From the NCBI GenBank assembly GCA_947070915.1, contig CAMTDY010000022.1, forward strand, positions 1 to 21,783: a DNA stretch of 21,783 nt, given 5' to 3'. This DNA comes from an uncultured Roseburia sp. GTDB taxonomy: Bacteria; Bacillota; Clostridia; Lachnospirales; Lachnospiraceae. The notes under the pieces were generated by a model that was not told the origin of the DNA, made no database searches, and worked only from the letters and a program-made list of their open reading frames with translations. Both the position numbers and the translations under genes were made by a program. Shown here piece after piece: positions 5,460 through 13,330 of the stretch (its first letter is position 1; every line of letters starts with the position of its first letter).

Positions 5460-6222
5460 ACAAAAACTCTTTTTTAACTTCCTCGTAAATTTCCTGGATC
5501 CTGCTGTCGTCGATCTTGGTATTCAGGAATATTTCCACCGCGTATTTTGCCTGGGCCACCAGCATCTCCAGACCAGTGACGCCAATCATACCCAGTTCTC
5601 TCGCCTGAGCCACCAGTTTCGTGGTGAGGGGATTGTAGACCACATCCATCACCGCCTGGCAGTCCGGGAACTGAGCCAGGTCCACAGGGCTGGCATCTAC
5701 TTTGGGATACATGCCGATGGGACTGGTATTTATGATCACCTGGGCGTCGGTGTGGCTGGCGAATAATTCATCATAGGTAATGGATTCGCCGTCTTTTACG
5801 ACGTCTACCACGATCATTTCCTTTGCCTGGTGCCTGCGGACCACTGCCTTGACCGCCTGGGCGGCGCCGCCATTGCCGAGGACTACTACTTTTTTATCTT
5901 TCAGCTCTACGCCGTGTTGGTTTACCATATAATCAAAACCGGAAAAATCTGTGTTGTATCCTCGAAGCTTTCCGTCGGTATTTACGATGGTATTTACCGC
6001 ACCGATGGCTTTGGCATTGTCATCCATGGAGTCCAGATAGGGAATGACATCCCTTTTATATGGGATGGTGACATTAATTGCCCGGAAGGGTTTTTCTTCC
6101 ATAAAAGAGGCAAATTCCTCTTTGGTCAGCGGGTGCAGGTCATAGGTATAGTCTGCGAGACTCTCGTGAATAGGTTTGGACAGGCTGTGTCCCAGGGGCT
6201 GTCCGATCAATCCATAATCCAT
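5458..6222 (-). CDS. aroE: Shikimate dehydrogenase
   Basis: AroE reduces 3-dehydroshikimate to shikimate with NADPH in aromatic amino-acid and chorismate synthesis. The 254-aa sequence shows the substrate-binding SLSKPIHE near the N-terminus, the catalytic Lys in NVTIPYK, the GAVNT and NTDFSGF segments, the Rossmann loop GNGGAAQAV (family more often GAGG), and the C-terminal GLEMLVAQAKYAVEIF. The start at 6222 gives the family N-terminus MDYGLIGQPLGHSLSKP; AAAGGA lies about 11 nt upstream, a slightly long spacing, and the longer frame to 6279 adds non-conserved residues. Slightly shorter than typical (270-285 aa). It is divergent from spoIIIAA and has its own promoter at 6301-6329. A transposase fragment touches its stop codon, but the gene is intact. 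Confidence 0.93.
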   Translation of the reverse strand: MDYGLIGQPLGHSLSKPIHESLADYTYDLHPLTKEEFASFMEEKPFRAINVTIPYKRDVIPYLDSMDDNAKAIGAVNTIVNTDGKLRGYNTDFSGFDYMVNQHGVELKDKKVVVLGNGGAAQAVKAVVRRHQAKEMIVVDVVKDGESITYDELFASHTDAQVIINTSPIGMYPKVDASPVDLAQFPDCQAVMDVVYNPLTTKLVAQARELGMIGVTGLEMLVAQAKYAVEIFLNTKIDDSRIQEIYEEVKKEFL

Positions 6223-6300
6223 TGTATGTACATCCTTTCTGTGATCAAATTTTTTTTCCGCCGTTCTGTCGCAAGGCATGACAGTGAATTCTCTTTTAAT

Positions 6301-6329
6301 ACAGTATCATATTTTTTTTGTCCTTTCAA
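6301..6329 (-). promoter_or_regulatory. Sigma-A promoter of aroE
   Basis: On the minus strand, TTGAAA (6329-6324) and TACTGT (6306-6301) are spaced by 17 bp. The predicted start near 6294 leaves a leader of about 70 nt. The opposite strand of the same region should hold the spoIIIA promoter. Confidence 0.55.
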
Positions 6330-6389
6330 GCATATAAAAAATTCCCACACATAAAATAAAAGAAACAGGCTGTCAAGGGAGGTATGGTG

Positions 6390-7298
6390 ATGGTGGATTC
6401 AGAGATCATACAGATCCTGCCCAAACGTTTTCGGGAATATTTTGAGCAGGCGGAGATCTGTCTGGACAGGCTGCAGGAGATCCGGCTGCGCATCGGCCAG
6501 CCAGTGGAGCTGCGGGAGGAGAAAAAGCGGATTCTGTGCAGGGAAAAGGTGGACAGGTCGGATATCAGGGAAATGCTGGAATACATAAGCGGATACTCCC
6601 TTTATGCCTTTGAGGAGGAGATATCCCAAGGGTTTATTACGGTTCCCGGGGGACACCGGGTGGGCGTGGCGGGACAGGTGGTCATGGAACAGGGAAATGT
6701 GAAAAATATCCGAAATATTTCCTTTATTAATGTGCGTCTTTCCCACCAGGTCCGTGGATGTGCAGATCCAGTTTTAAAGTATATTAAACAGGGAGACAGG
6801 ATTTACCACACGCTCATCATCTCTCCGCCGGGCTGCGGAAAGACAACCCTTCTCCGGGATATCGTACGGCGGGTGTCCGGGCAGAGCCATGAGCCGGAAG
6901 GAAAAAATGTAACAGTGGTGGACGAGCGCAGCGAGATTGGAGGGTGTTTTCGGGGAATGCCCCAGAACGACCTGGGGTGCCGCACCGATGTATTGGACGG
7001 CTGTCCCAAGTCCGTCGGGATGATGATGGCAGTGCGGTCTCTGGCGCCGGATGTCATCGTGGTGGACGAGATCGGTGGAAAAAAAGATGTACAGGCACTT
7101 CGGTATGTCATGAACTGCGGCTGTGCCCTGATCGCCACGGTCCATGGCAGGGACTTTCGGGATATATGGGAAAAGCCGGAACTGGGAGACATGCTACGGG
7201 ATGGTTTATTTGAGCGCTGTATCGTCCTGGGAAATAGGAAGGGGCCGGGAACGGTTCTGGATGTATGCGATGGACAGGGGGGGAGTCTGTATGCTTAA
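6390..7298 (+). CDS. spoIIIAA: Stage III sporulation protein AA, secretion-type ATPase
   Basis: SpoIIIAA is the mother-cell ATPase of the SpoIIIA-SpoIIQ channel that links mother cell and engulfed forespore and is needed for sigma-G activity; it resembles type II/IV secretion ATPases. The 302-aa protein has Walker A PPGCGKTT at about 146-153, VVDERSEIGG at about 177-185 and Walker B DVIVVDE at about 221-227. ATG 6390 is chosen because GGAGGT (6378-6383) is 6 nt upstream; the earlier ATG at 6384 touches the ribosome site. First gene of the spoIIIA operon, divergent from aroE. The 3' end overlaps spoIIIAB by 8 bp. In Bacillus the operon is under sigma-E; no convincing sigma-E promoter could be fixed here. 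Confidence 0.95.
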   Translation: MVDSEIIQILPKRFREYFEQAEICLDRLQEIRLRIGQPVELREEKKRILCREKVDRSDIREMLEYISGYSLYAFEEEISQGFITVPGGHRVGVAGQVVMEQGNVKNIRNISFINVRLSHQVRGCADPVLKYIKQGDRIYHTLIISPPGCGKTTLLRDIVRRVSGQSHEPEGKNVTVVDERSEIGGCFRGMPQNDLGCRTDVLDGCPKSVGMMMAVRSLAPDVIVVDEIGGKKDVQALRYVMNCGCALIATVHGRDFRDIWEKPELGDMLRDGLFERCIVLGNRKGPGTVLDVCDGQGGSLYA

Positions 7299-7809
7299 AC
7301 TGGTGGGAATAGTTATCGTCCTTCTGGGATCGGTGGCGCTGGGGATGTACCAGGCCTGTATGTATGTGAACCGGCTGAATAATCTGCATGAGGTAAAGAA
7401 AGCATTTCTTTACATACAGGGAGAGATCCGCTATATGAGTACACCTTTGCCGGAGCTTCTGGAAGAGGTGGCAGGCAGGGTAAAGGGGCCATTCCGCCGT
7501 TTTTTCTCCGGGGTGGCTGATGAGCTGTCAAGGAAAAATACTGGGATGGTCCGGGAGATATGGAAAGAGTGCTATCGTAAGGAAATAACCAGGGACGTCT
7601 TAGAAAAAGACGCCGAGGAAGAATTTATGGAAATGGGAGGGCAGCTGGGAGGGACTGACTCCAGGACACAGGAAAAAGCGATTGATTATTTTCTGGAAAA
7701 ATGGGAATTTATCATTGAGAAGAGGCAGAAGGAAAAGACAAATAAGCTCAGGCTCTATTATGTATGCGGGGTTGCAGGCGGTGTACTGATGGTTATTATA
7801 CTTGTGTAA
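7291..7809 (+). CDS. spoIIIAB: Stage III sporulation protein AB
   Basis: SpoIIIAB is the membrane-anchored partner of SpoIIIAA in the mother-cell part of the channel, comparable to GspF-type platform proteins. The 172-aa sequence starts with a membrane helix (MLKLVGIVIVLLGSVALGMY, 1-20), contains helical segments including VKKAFLYIQGEIRYMSTPLPELL, and ends in a second membrane helix (about 152-172). ATG 7291 is inside the end of spoIIIAA, with GGGGGAG just upstream, so the pair is translationally coupled. Confidence 0.93.
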   Translation: MLKLVGIVIVLLGSVALGMYQACMYVNRLNNLHEVKKAFLYIQGEIRYMSTPLPELLEEVAGRVKGPFRRFFSGVADELSRKNTGMVREIWKECYRKEITRDVLEKDAEEEFMEMGGQLGGTDSRTQEKAIDYFLEKWEFIIEKRQKEKTNKLRLYYVCGVAGGVLMVIILV

Positions 7810-7839
7810 GGAAAAAAGATTTTCCGGAAAGGATTTGCT

Positions 7840-8034
7840 GTGGAGATAAGTATCATATTTAAAATCGCACTGGTAGGGATACTCGTGACAATGTTGAACC
7901 AGATCTTGAAACAGACGGGAAGGGAAGAACAGGCATTTCTTACAAGCCTTGCCGGACTGGTGCTGGTATTGTTCTGGGTGATCCCCTATATCGCAGAACT
8001 GTTTGAGACGATAGAACGATTATTTGCATTATGA
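7840..8034 (+). CDS. spoIIIAC: Stage III sporulation protein AC
   Basis: A 64-aa integral membrane protein with two helices (about 4-22 and 33-53), the normal size for SpoIIIAC. It begins at GTG 7840, six bases after AAAGGA (7828-7833). SpoIIIAC and SpoIIIAD are small membrane subunits of the feeding-tube channel. The sequence contains the family-like MLNQILKQTGREEQAFL between the helices. It lies 30 bp after spoIIIAB and 12 bp before spoIIIAD. Confidence 0.92.
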   Translation: MEISIIFKIALVGILVTMLNQILKQTGREEQAFLTSLAGLVLVLFWVIPYIAELFETIERLFAL

Positions 8035-8046
8035 TGGGGGCAGACT

Positions 8047-8427
8047 ATGGTTAAAATTGCACTTATTGGCATCGCCGGAATGATACTGGCGGTGGTCGTT
8101 GGCGGCATGAGAAGGGATATCGGGATCTGGATCACCATTGTTTCCGGGATCATCATATTCTTCTTTGGGATCAGCCGGTTTGAGTATGTGGTGGACATGT
8201 TTCATAACCTGGCGGATTATATCGGCATTCATGAAACCTACATAAAAATAATATTGAAAATGATTGGCATCGCCTACCTGTCCGAATTTACGGCGGCGAT
8301 CTGCCGGGATGCCGGACAGAATGCCATTGCCGGGCAGGTCGATTTTTTTGGAAAGATGAGTATGATTGTGGTGAGCCTTCCGGTGCTGCAGTCACTGCTG
8401 GAGACCATTGGGGAGGTGCTGCCTTGA
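8047..8427 (+). CDS. spoIIIAD: Stage III sporulation protein AD
   Basis: A 126-aa, very hydrophobic membrane protein with helices around 3-20, 27-45, 65-85 and 100-120. It contains the family-typical Y(I/L)KIILKMIGIAYLSEF and DAGQNAIAGQVDFFGKMSM segments. GGGGG (8036-8040) serves as ribosome site. Its stop codon overlaps the start of spoIIIAE (TGATG), as expected for a tightly coupled operon. Confidence 0.93.
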   Translation: MVKIALIGIAGMILAVVVGGMRRDIGIWITIVSGIIIFFFGISRFEYVVDMFHNLADYIGIHETYIKIILKMIGIAYLSEFTAAICRDAGQNAIAGQVDFFGKMSMIVVSLPVLQSLLETIGEVLP

Positions 8428-9605
8428 TGAGATGGAAAATATTTGGCATTTTCCTGTGTCTGCTTGTGGCGGCCGGAATGGGAATTTCATGTTTTGGCAG
8501 TCGGGAGGCGAAGGCGGTTTCTGACGATCCGGCATTATCTTCTGAAGATATCCGGAACAGGATCTATGACAGCATTCCTCTGCAGGAGGTAGAAGAAATC
8601 CTTCAGGATATGAAGGAGGATGAGATGGATTTTTCCATAAGGGAATACGTGGATCAGGTGCTGGTAGGAGAGGGAGAACTTTCCCTGGCGGGTATGGAAA
8701 GTTATGTGAGAAATTATATTGTTCATCAGTTTGAGGCAAACCGGAAAACCTTTATACGGCTGATCTTGTTTGGTATATTGTCCGGGGTATTCCTGAATTT
8801 TTCTTCCACCATGTATGAAAAGCAGATGGGAGAGACCGGATTTCAGATCACATATTTTCTTGTTGTCACCATAATGGTCACCGGCTTTTTTTCTGTCACC
8901 CAGGTGGCGGGGGATGTGCTGGCTGATATCATCCAATTTATGAATGCGCTGATCCCCTCATTTTCTGTGGCTCTCACCTGGAGCTCCGGCAGCGCCACTT
9001 CGATGGCATTTTACCAGACCGCCCTTCTTGCCATCGGCGTGGCGGAAAATGTGTTGATCCGGGTATTTGTTCCCCTGGTTCAGGTGTATTTTCTGGTCAG
9101 TATCATGAACCCGCTGGCGGACTGGCGCTTTACCAAATTTGCTTCTTTATTAAGAGGGCTTGTAAGGATTGGGACGAAGACGCTTCTGGCAATACTGATC
9201 GGCCATCAGGGGATCCAGGGGCTGATCATGCCGGCGCTGGATGGGGTAAAAAGAAGCAGTGTGTTCCGGACGGCCAGCAGCCTGCCGGGAGTGGGGAATC
9301 TCTTTGGCGGGGTGACGGATACGGTGATCGGCACCGGGGTACTGATCAAAAGCGCTATCGGTGTGGGAGGACTGATCGCGGTGTGTGTGATCTGTATCGC
9401 GCCAATTCTGAAACTGGGGGTATTTACGGTAGTGTACCGCGGCCTTGCCGCTTTTGCCCAGCCGGTGACGGACCGCAGGATTGTCTCGGTGTTTCAGAGT
9501 ACCGCTGACAGTGGCAGGTTATTGCTTTATATCGTCTGCATGACAGCGGTGATGTTTCTGGTCACCCTGACGATCATCATTGCGGCTACCAACCGCATTC
9601 AGTGA
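8427..9605 (+). CDS. spoIIIAE: Stage III sporulation protein AE
   Basis: SpoIIIAE is the large polytopic membrane component of the mother-cell SpoIIIA complex. The 392-aa sequence opens with a signal peptide (about 1-28, ending AKA), then an acidic extracytoplasmic segment (about 30-105), then six or more membrane helices from about 110 to the end, including conserved-looking LTWSSGSATSMAFYQTALL, LLRGLVRIGTKTLLAILIG and ADSGRLLLYIVCMTAVMFLV. ATG 8427 overlaps the spoIIIAD stop; a TTG at 8424 is the alternative, since GGAGGT (8412-8417) is 6 nt from TTG and 9 from ATG. Length matches the Bacillus protein. Confidence 0.94.
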   Translation: MRWKIFGIFLCLLVAAGMGISCFGSREAKAVSDDPALSSEDIRNRIYDSIPLQEVEEILQDMKEDEMDFSIREYVDQVLVGEGELSLAGMESYVRNYIVHQFEANRKTFIRLILFGILSGVFLNFSSTMYEKQMGETGFQITYFLVVTIMVTGFFSVTQVAGDVLADIIQFMNALIPSFSVALTWSSGSATSMAFYQTALLAIGVAENVLIRVFVPLVQVYFLVSIMNPLADWRFTKFASLLRGLVRIGTKTLLAILIGHQGIQGLIMPALDGVKRSSVFRTASSLPGVGNLFGGVTDTVIGTGVLIKSAIGVGGLIAVCVICIAPILKLGVFTVVYRGLAAFAQPVTDRRIVSVFQSTADSGRLLLYIVCMTAVMFLVTLTIIIAATNRIQ

Positions 9606-9617
9606 AAGGAGAAAGGC

Positions 9618-9944
9618 ATGGATACCATATTAGAGACAGTAAAACACGTGGCGATTTTTGTTCTTGTGTTTTCCATTATCACCAATCTGTTTTCCGGATC
9701 CAGTTATCACAGGTATTTTCGCTTTGTGGAGGGACTGATGATCATCATCCTTGTTATGACGCCGCTCTTTGCCTGGTTTACCAGCGAAAATTTTCTAGAT
9801 GATTGTCTGGACAACAATATCTTTGAACTGGAAAATGGGTTTCAGCAAGAGGAGCTCCGCATGATCGGGGAGGAGAGAGAAGAGCTTCTAAAAAAAGGAT
9901 CCCAGGCGGGCGCAGGGGAGGAGGGGTACCATGAGACCAGATGA
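9618..9944 (+). CDS. spoIIIAF: Stage III sporulation protein AF, short form
   Basis: Position and N-terminus identify SpoIIIAF: two membrane helices (about 8-28 HVAIFVLVFSIITNLFSG and 36-56 VEGLMIIILVMTPLFAWF) followed by a soluble tail. The protein is only 108 aa. Bacillus SpoIIIAF is about 206 aa and carries a C-terminal ring-building domain after the second helix. Here only about 50 residues remain, mostly Glu, Gly and Lys, with no room for that domain. AAAGGAG (9604-9610) precedes ATG 9618. The 3' end overlaps spoIIIAG by 14 bp. I see no frameshift that would restore a longer product, so the short form is probably real in this lineage. Confidence 0.85.
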   Translation: MDTILETVKHVAIFVLVFSIITNLFSGSSYHRYFRFVEGLMIIILVMTPLFAWFTSENFLDDCLDNNIFELENGFQQEELRMIGEEREELLKKGSQAGAGEEGYHETR

Positions 9945-10476
9945 GTGGAAAGACCGGCTGAGGGAGCTGGTACAGAAGGCAGGTATATTTAAGATCCTCA
10001 TTGTGATCCTGTCGGGAATCCTGCTGATCTTCCTTTCCTGGGGCGGGATGTCGGAAAAAGAGACGTCGCGGAAGGAAAAGGAAACTGTGACAGGAACGGA
10101 AGAGGAGCAGGGAAATGACCTGCTGGGTTACCAGGCGCGTATGGAGGAACAGGTGGAGGATATCCTGGGAAGGGCGGAGGGCATCGATGATGTGGACGTC
10201 ATGATCACACTCCGTGCCTCCAGAGAGAAGGTGACTCTGAAAGACAATAAAAGGGATGCGGATAAAAGCGAGGAGGAATCGGTTCTGACGGAGGATGAAA
10301 ATAAAAAAACTTCTCCTTATGTCATCCAGGAGGTGGAGCCGGAGATCGAAGGAATCCTTGTGGTCTGCGCCGGGGGAGACAATCCTTCCGTACAGAGAGA
10401 AATTATAGCTGGGATTTCTGCATTATTTCCTGTGGAGAGTCATAAAATTAAAGTAATGAAAAGTAAGGAAAAGTAA
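9931..10476 (+). CDS. spoIIIAG: Stage III sporulation protein AG
   Basis: SpoIIIAG forms a large ring in the space between the mother-cell and forespore membranes. The 181-aa protein has a short cytoplasmic start, one membrane helix (about 20-38, ILIVILSGILLIFLSWG), a charged linker, and a ring-building domain (about 62-181) with YQARMEEQVEDILGRAEGIDDVDVMITL and PEIEGILVVCAGGDNPSVQREIIAGISALFPV. ATG 9931 follows GGGGAGGAGGGG closely. Somewhat shorter than the Bacillus protein (about 229 aa), the difference being mainly in linker and insertion regions. Confidence 0.93.
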   Translation: MRPDEWKDRLRELVQKAGIFKILIVILSGILLIFLSWGGMSEKETSRKEKETVTGTEEEQGNDLLGYQARMEEQVEDILGRAEGIDDVDVMITLRASREKVTLKDNKRDADKSEEESVLTEDENKKTSPYVIQEVEPEIEGILVVCAGGDNPSVQREIIAGISALFPVESHKIKVMKSKEK

Positions 10477-10488
10477 GGAGGCAAAGTA

Positions 10489-11160
10489 GTGAAGAAACTA
10501 TTGAGAAAAAATCAGATTATTATAACGGCATTGGTTGTCATGGTTGCTCTTGCTGGATATTTAAGTCTTACAGATGAAGAAGACCTTGCTGTGGGTGTGC
10601 TGAACCAGTCAGAGCAGGCAGCAGGCGATGGAAAGGATGCGGCGGAGAATGTGGCAGCAGAAAACGGGACCGGCCCGGCAGTCCAGGATGATACCGTGGC
10701 AGATATCTCCGACGAAGATGTGGCGGCGGAGGAGAAAAAATCGGATAACGAAGTTTCTTCCAAAGAAAATGCCGGAGAAGCAGTGCTGGTAAGTAATACC
10801 GTCACCGGTGATTACTTTGAGGCGGCAAAGCTTTCCAGAGAACAGACACGGGCCAAGAACAAAGAGACACTCTTGGAGTTGGTAAACAGCAATACTGCCT
10901 CGGAAGCACAAAAAGAGAAGGCGATGAATGAGATCGTAGCGATGACCGCTGTCAACGAAAAGGAGACCGCTACAGAGAATCTCCTGGCGGCAAAAGGATT
11001 TCAGGATGTGGTGGTGACTATCGTGGATGACAGCGTGGATGTGATCGTAAATGCGGAAAGCCTGAAAGAACAGCAGATTGCCCAGATCGAAGACGTGGTA
11101 AAACGTAAGCTGGAATGCGCATCGGACAAAATTGTTATTTCTCCTGTTGGCAAAAAGTGA
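10489..11160 (+). CDS. spoIIIAH: Stage III sporulation protein AH
   Basis: SpoIIIAH binds forespore SpoIIQ to close the channel across the two membranes. The 223-aa sequence starts with a lysine/arginine cap and one membrane helix (about 9-27), then a low-complexity acidic and alanine-rich linker (about 35-95), then the YscJ/FliF-like ring-building domain (about 105-223) with AKLSREQTRAKNKETLLELV, TATENLLAAKGFQDVVVTIVDDSVDVIVNAESL and the C-terminal KIVISPVGK. The start is GTG 10489 after AAGGAGG (10475-10481). Last gene of the spoIIIA operon. Its 3' end overlaps the promoter for asp23. Confidence 0.94.
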   Translation: MKKLLRKNQIIITALVVMVALAGYLSLTDEEDLAVGVLNQSEQAAGDGKDAAENVAAENGTGPAVQDDTVADISDEDVAAEEKKSDNEVSSKENAGEAVLVSNTVTGDYFEAAKLSREQTRAKNKETLLELVNSNTASEAQKEKAMNEIVAMTAVNEKETATENLLAAKGFQDVVVTIVDDSVDVIVNAESLKEQQIAQIEDVVKRKLECASDKIVISPVGKK

Positions 11161-11175
11161 GGAGTGTGATAAAAT
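11147..11175 (+). promoter_or_regulatory. Sigma-A promoter for asp23 and downstream genes, inside the end of spoIIIAH
   Basis: The -35 TTGGCA (11147-11152) and -10 TAAAAT (11170-11175) are spaced by exactly 17 bp. The -35 lies inside the last codons of spoIIIAH. It would start transcription at about 11182 and allow asp23, nusB and the following housekeeping genes to be expressed in growing cells. Confidence 0.65.
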
Positions 11176-11205
11176 GAACGTAAAACGATGAATGAGGTGA
11201 CAAAT

Positions 11206-11574
11206 ATGGCAAAAGATGTATTTGGTACAGAAGATAGTATTGGGGAAGTTCAGATCGCCAGCGAAGTGATCACTGCCATCGCCGGTATTTCTGCTTCGGA
11301 AGTGGAAGGAATCGAGTCCATGGTGGGAAGCGGTGTCGGAGATATCGTAGGAAAGCTTGGCGGGAAGAGCAATTCCAAGGGTGTCAAGGTAAATATCACC
11401 GAGGATAAAGCAGAATTAGATGTCGCAGTCAATGTGAGATTTGGATATAGTATACCGAAAGTATCGGCAAAGGTACAGGAGAAAGTTTCCCAGGCGGTCA
11501 GCAATATGACTGGTCTGGAAGTGACGAGAGTGAATGTCAGGGTGGCAGGAATTGCGGCAGCAGATCCGGATTGA
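11206..11574 (+). CDS. Asp23/Gls24 family envelope stress protein (YqhY type)
   Basis: This 122-aa Asp23-family protein shows the usual pattern IGEVQIASEVITAIAGISASEVEGIESM, a small central linker, and GVKVNITEDKAELDVAVNVRFGYSIPKVSAKVQEKVSQAVSNMTGLEVTRVNVRVAGI. In Bacillus the paralog YqhY sits in the same place between accC and nusB and is linked to fatty-acid synthesis control. Here the accB and accC genes are absent and the gene follows spoIIIAH directly. ATG 11206 is chosen because GAGGTG (11194-11199) is 6 nt upstream; ATG 11188 is in frame but lacks a site. Confidence 0.9.
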   Translation: MAKDVFGTEDSIGEVQIASEVITAIAGISASEVEGIESMVGSGVGDIVGKLGGKSNSKGVKVNITEDKAELDVAVNVRFGYSIPKVSAKVQEKVSQAVSNMTGLEVTRVNVRVAGIAAADPD

Positions 11575-11579
11575 GACTT

Positions 11580-11606
11580 AAGGGGCGGTGCATATCATCG
11601 CCCTTT
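11580..11606 (+). terminator. Hairpin between asp23 and nusB (partial terminator or attenuator)
   Basis: AAGGGGCGGTG (11580-11590) pairs with CATCGCCCTTT (11596-11606), 11 bp with two wobbles around CATAT. Only TTTATG follows, so termination is probably incomplete. It may reduce expression of nusB and later genes relative to asp23. A second GC-rich imperfect hairpin follows (about 11610-11655). Confidence 0.45.
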
Positions 11607-11686
11607 ATGCCGGTTTAGCCTGACGGCCGGTTCAAATTCGTGCCGACGGGCCAGGTGAAAAAATAAACGCAGAAATGAGAGAAAAT

Positions 11687-12082
11687 ATGACCAGAAGAGA
11701 AGTCAGGGAGCAGCTTTTTGTTCTGCTGTTCCAGAAAGAGTTTTATGCAGAAAATGAATTTGAAGAGCAGATGGGCTCCTACTTTGGGACCCATGATTTT
11801 GGAGAGGAGCAGGAGACGATAAAGGAGCGGCTGGGAAATATCTGTGAAAAGCTGCCGGAGATCGACCAGCAGATATCCGCCCACTCCAGAGGCTGGAAGC
11901 TGGACCGCATTGGAAAAGAAGAGCTTGCGATTCTCCGGCTGGCAGTCTACGAGGTGGTCTTCGATGAAGACGTCCCAGTGGGAGTGGCGATCAATGAGGC
12001 AGTGGAGCTTGGGAAAAAGTATGGCGCCGAGGGCGGCGCTGCATTTATCAACGGGATGTTAGGAAATATTGCAGATGAATAG
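11687..12082 (+). CDS. nusB: Transcription antitermination protein NusB
   Basis: NusB binds boxA RNA with NusE and supports antitermination on rRNA operons. The 131-aa protein starts MTRREVREQLFVLLFQKEFY and carries the diagnostic second half WKLDRIGKEELAILRLAVYEV, VPVGVAINEAVELGKKYGAEGGAAFINGMLGNIA. The start is uncertain: ATG 11687 matches the family N-terminus and has a weak GAGAG before it; ATG 11675 adds MREN. AGGTGA at 11653-11658 is too far from both. The end overlaps xseA by 8 bp. Confidence 0.93.
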   Translation: MTRREVREQLFVLLFQKEFYAENEFEEQMGSYFGTHDFGEEQETIKERLGNICEKLPEIDQQISAHSRGWKLDRIGKEELAILRLAVYEVVFDEDVPVGVAINEAVELGKKYGAEGGAAFINGMLGNIADE

Positions 12083-13295
12083 AGGACAAGTTTATTCGGT
12101 ATCAGCGATCAATCAATATATAAAAAATATGTTTTCTAAGGAATATGCCCTGTCGGTCGTTTTTGTAAAAGGGGAGATCTCGAATTGCAAATACCACAGT
12201 TCCGGGCATATTTATTTTACGTTGAAGGATTCTGCCTCTGCCTTGGGCTGCGTCATGTTTGCCGGAGACCGGAGAGGTCTGGATTTCCGGCTGTCCGACG
12301 GACAGGCGGTGATCATTGGCGGAACAATCAGCGTCTATGAAAGAGACGGAAGATATCAGCTGTATGCCAAAAAGATCACATTGGCGGGAGAGGGAGCTCT
12401 CTATGAAAGATACGAGCAGCTGAAAAAGAAATTAGAACAGAAGGGATATTTTGACGAAACTCATAAAAAGAAGATTCCTTCTTATGTAAAGAAAGTTGGC
12501 ATTGTCACAGCAGATACCGGGGCAGCCATCCAGGACATCCGGAATATTTCAGCCAGAAGGAATCCCTATGTCCAGCTGGTGCTGTATCCGGCGAAAGTGC
12601 AGGGTGAGGGCGCCAGTGATACCATTGTTAAAGGAATACAGACATTAGACCAAGCCGGAGTGGATGTGATCATCGTCGGGCGGGGCGGCGGCTCCATCGA
12701 GGATCTGTGGGCATTCAACGAGGAAAATACCGCCCAGGCGATCTATGAATGTTCTACGCCGGTCATATCTGCGGTGGGACATGAGACGGACACCACCATT
12801 GCCGATTATGTGGCAGACCTGCGTGCCCCGACGCCCTCAGCGGCGGCAGAGCTGGCAGTATACGATGTCAGGCTGGTGCTGGAAACCCTCTATGGCTGTA
12901 AGGACCGGCTGATCCGCGCCATGTTTGACCGCCTCGACGATGCGAGGCAGGAACTTGCTTTCCGGGAACGGCAGCTGAAGGTGCTGAACCCATCCCAGCA
13001 GGTGCTGCAGAGACGCCAGTATGTGGCGGATATGGAGGACAAGCTTACAGGGCTGATGAACCGGCTGCTGGAGGATAAAAAATACCGGCTGCAGCTGTTG
13101 GCGGGAAGGCTGGATGGTATGTCCCCGCTGAAACGTCTGGAAAGTGGATTTGCCTATTTTTCCGATCTGGAGGGCAACCGGATCGAGAGCGTAAAGAAAC
13201 TGGCGCCGGGGGACCAGGTGGATATCACCTTGGCGGACGGCCGTGTCCGGGCAGAGGTAAAGGAATTGTTTGAAACAGTGGAATGGCGGGAATAA
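12075..13295 (+). CDS. xseA: Exodeoxyribonuclease VII large subunit
   Basis: XseA with XseB degrades single-stranded DNA in both directions to acid-soluble oligonucleotides. The 406-aa protein has an N-terminal OB-fold (about 1-105, VYSVSAINQYIKNMF, VKGEISNCKYHSSGHIYFTLKD), the catalytic domain (about 120-320) with IQDIRNISARRNPYVQLVLYPAKVQG, VIIVGRGGGSIEDLWAFNEE and SAVGHETDTTIADYVADLRAPTPSAAAEL, and a coiled-coil and C-terminal region ending in LADGRVRAEV. ATG 12075 lies inside the end of nusB; AGGA is about 10 nt upstream. A TTG at 12069 is also in frame. xseB follows after 35 bp. Confidence 0.96.
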   Translation: MNRGQVYSVSAINQYIKNMFSKEYALSVVFVKGEISNCKYHSSGHIYFTLKDSASALGCVMFAGDRRGLDFRLSDGQAVIIGGTISVYERDGRYQLYAKKITLAGEGALYERYEQLKKKLEQKGYFDETHKKKIPSYVKKVGIVTADTGAAIQDIRNISARRNPYVQLVLYPAKVQGEGASDTIVKGIQTLDQAGVDVIIVGRGGGSIEDLWAFNEENTAQAIYECSTPVISAVGHETDTTIADYVADLRAPTPSAAAELAVYDVRLVLETLYGCKDRLIRAMFDRLDDARQELAFRERQLKVLNPSQQVLQRRQYVADMEDKLTGLMNRLLEDKKYRLQLLAGRLDGMSPLKRLESGFAYFSDLEGNRIESVKKLAPGDQVDITLADGRVRAEVKELFETVEWRE

Positions 13296-13330
13296 ATGTA
13301 TATAACAGGTGAAGAAAGGCAGGATTCAGG

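Noticed and set aside
6307..6338. Sigma-E-like boxes (TCATATT and CATATAAA) upstream of spoIIIAA
   Set aside because: The spacing of 17 bp is longer than the usual sigma-E distance and the -10 matches poorly; a sigma-E promoter is expected here but this pair is not good enough to list.
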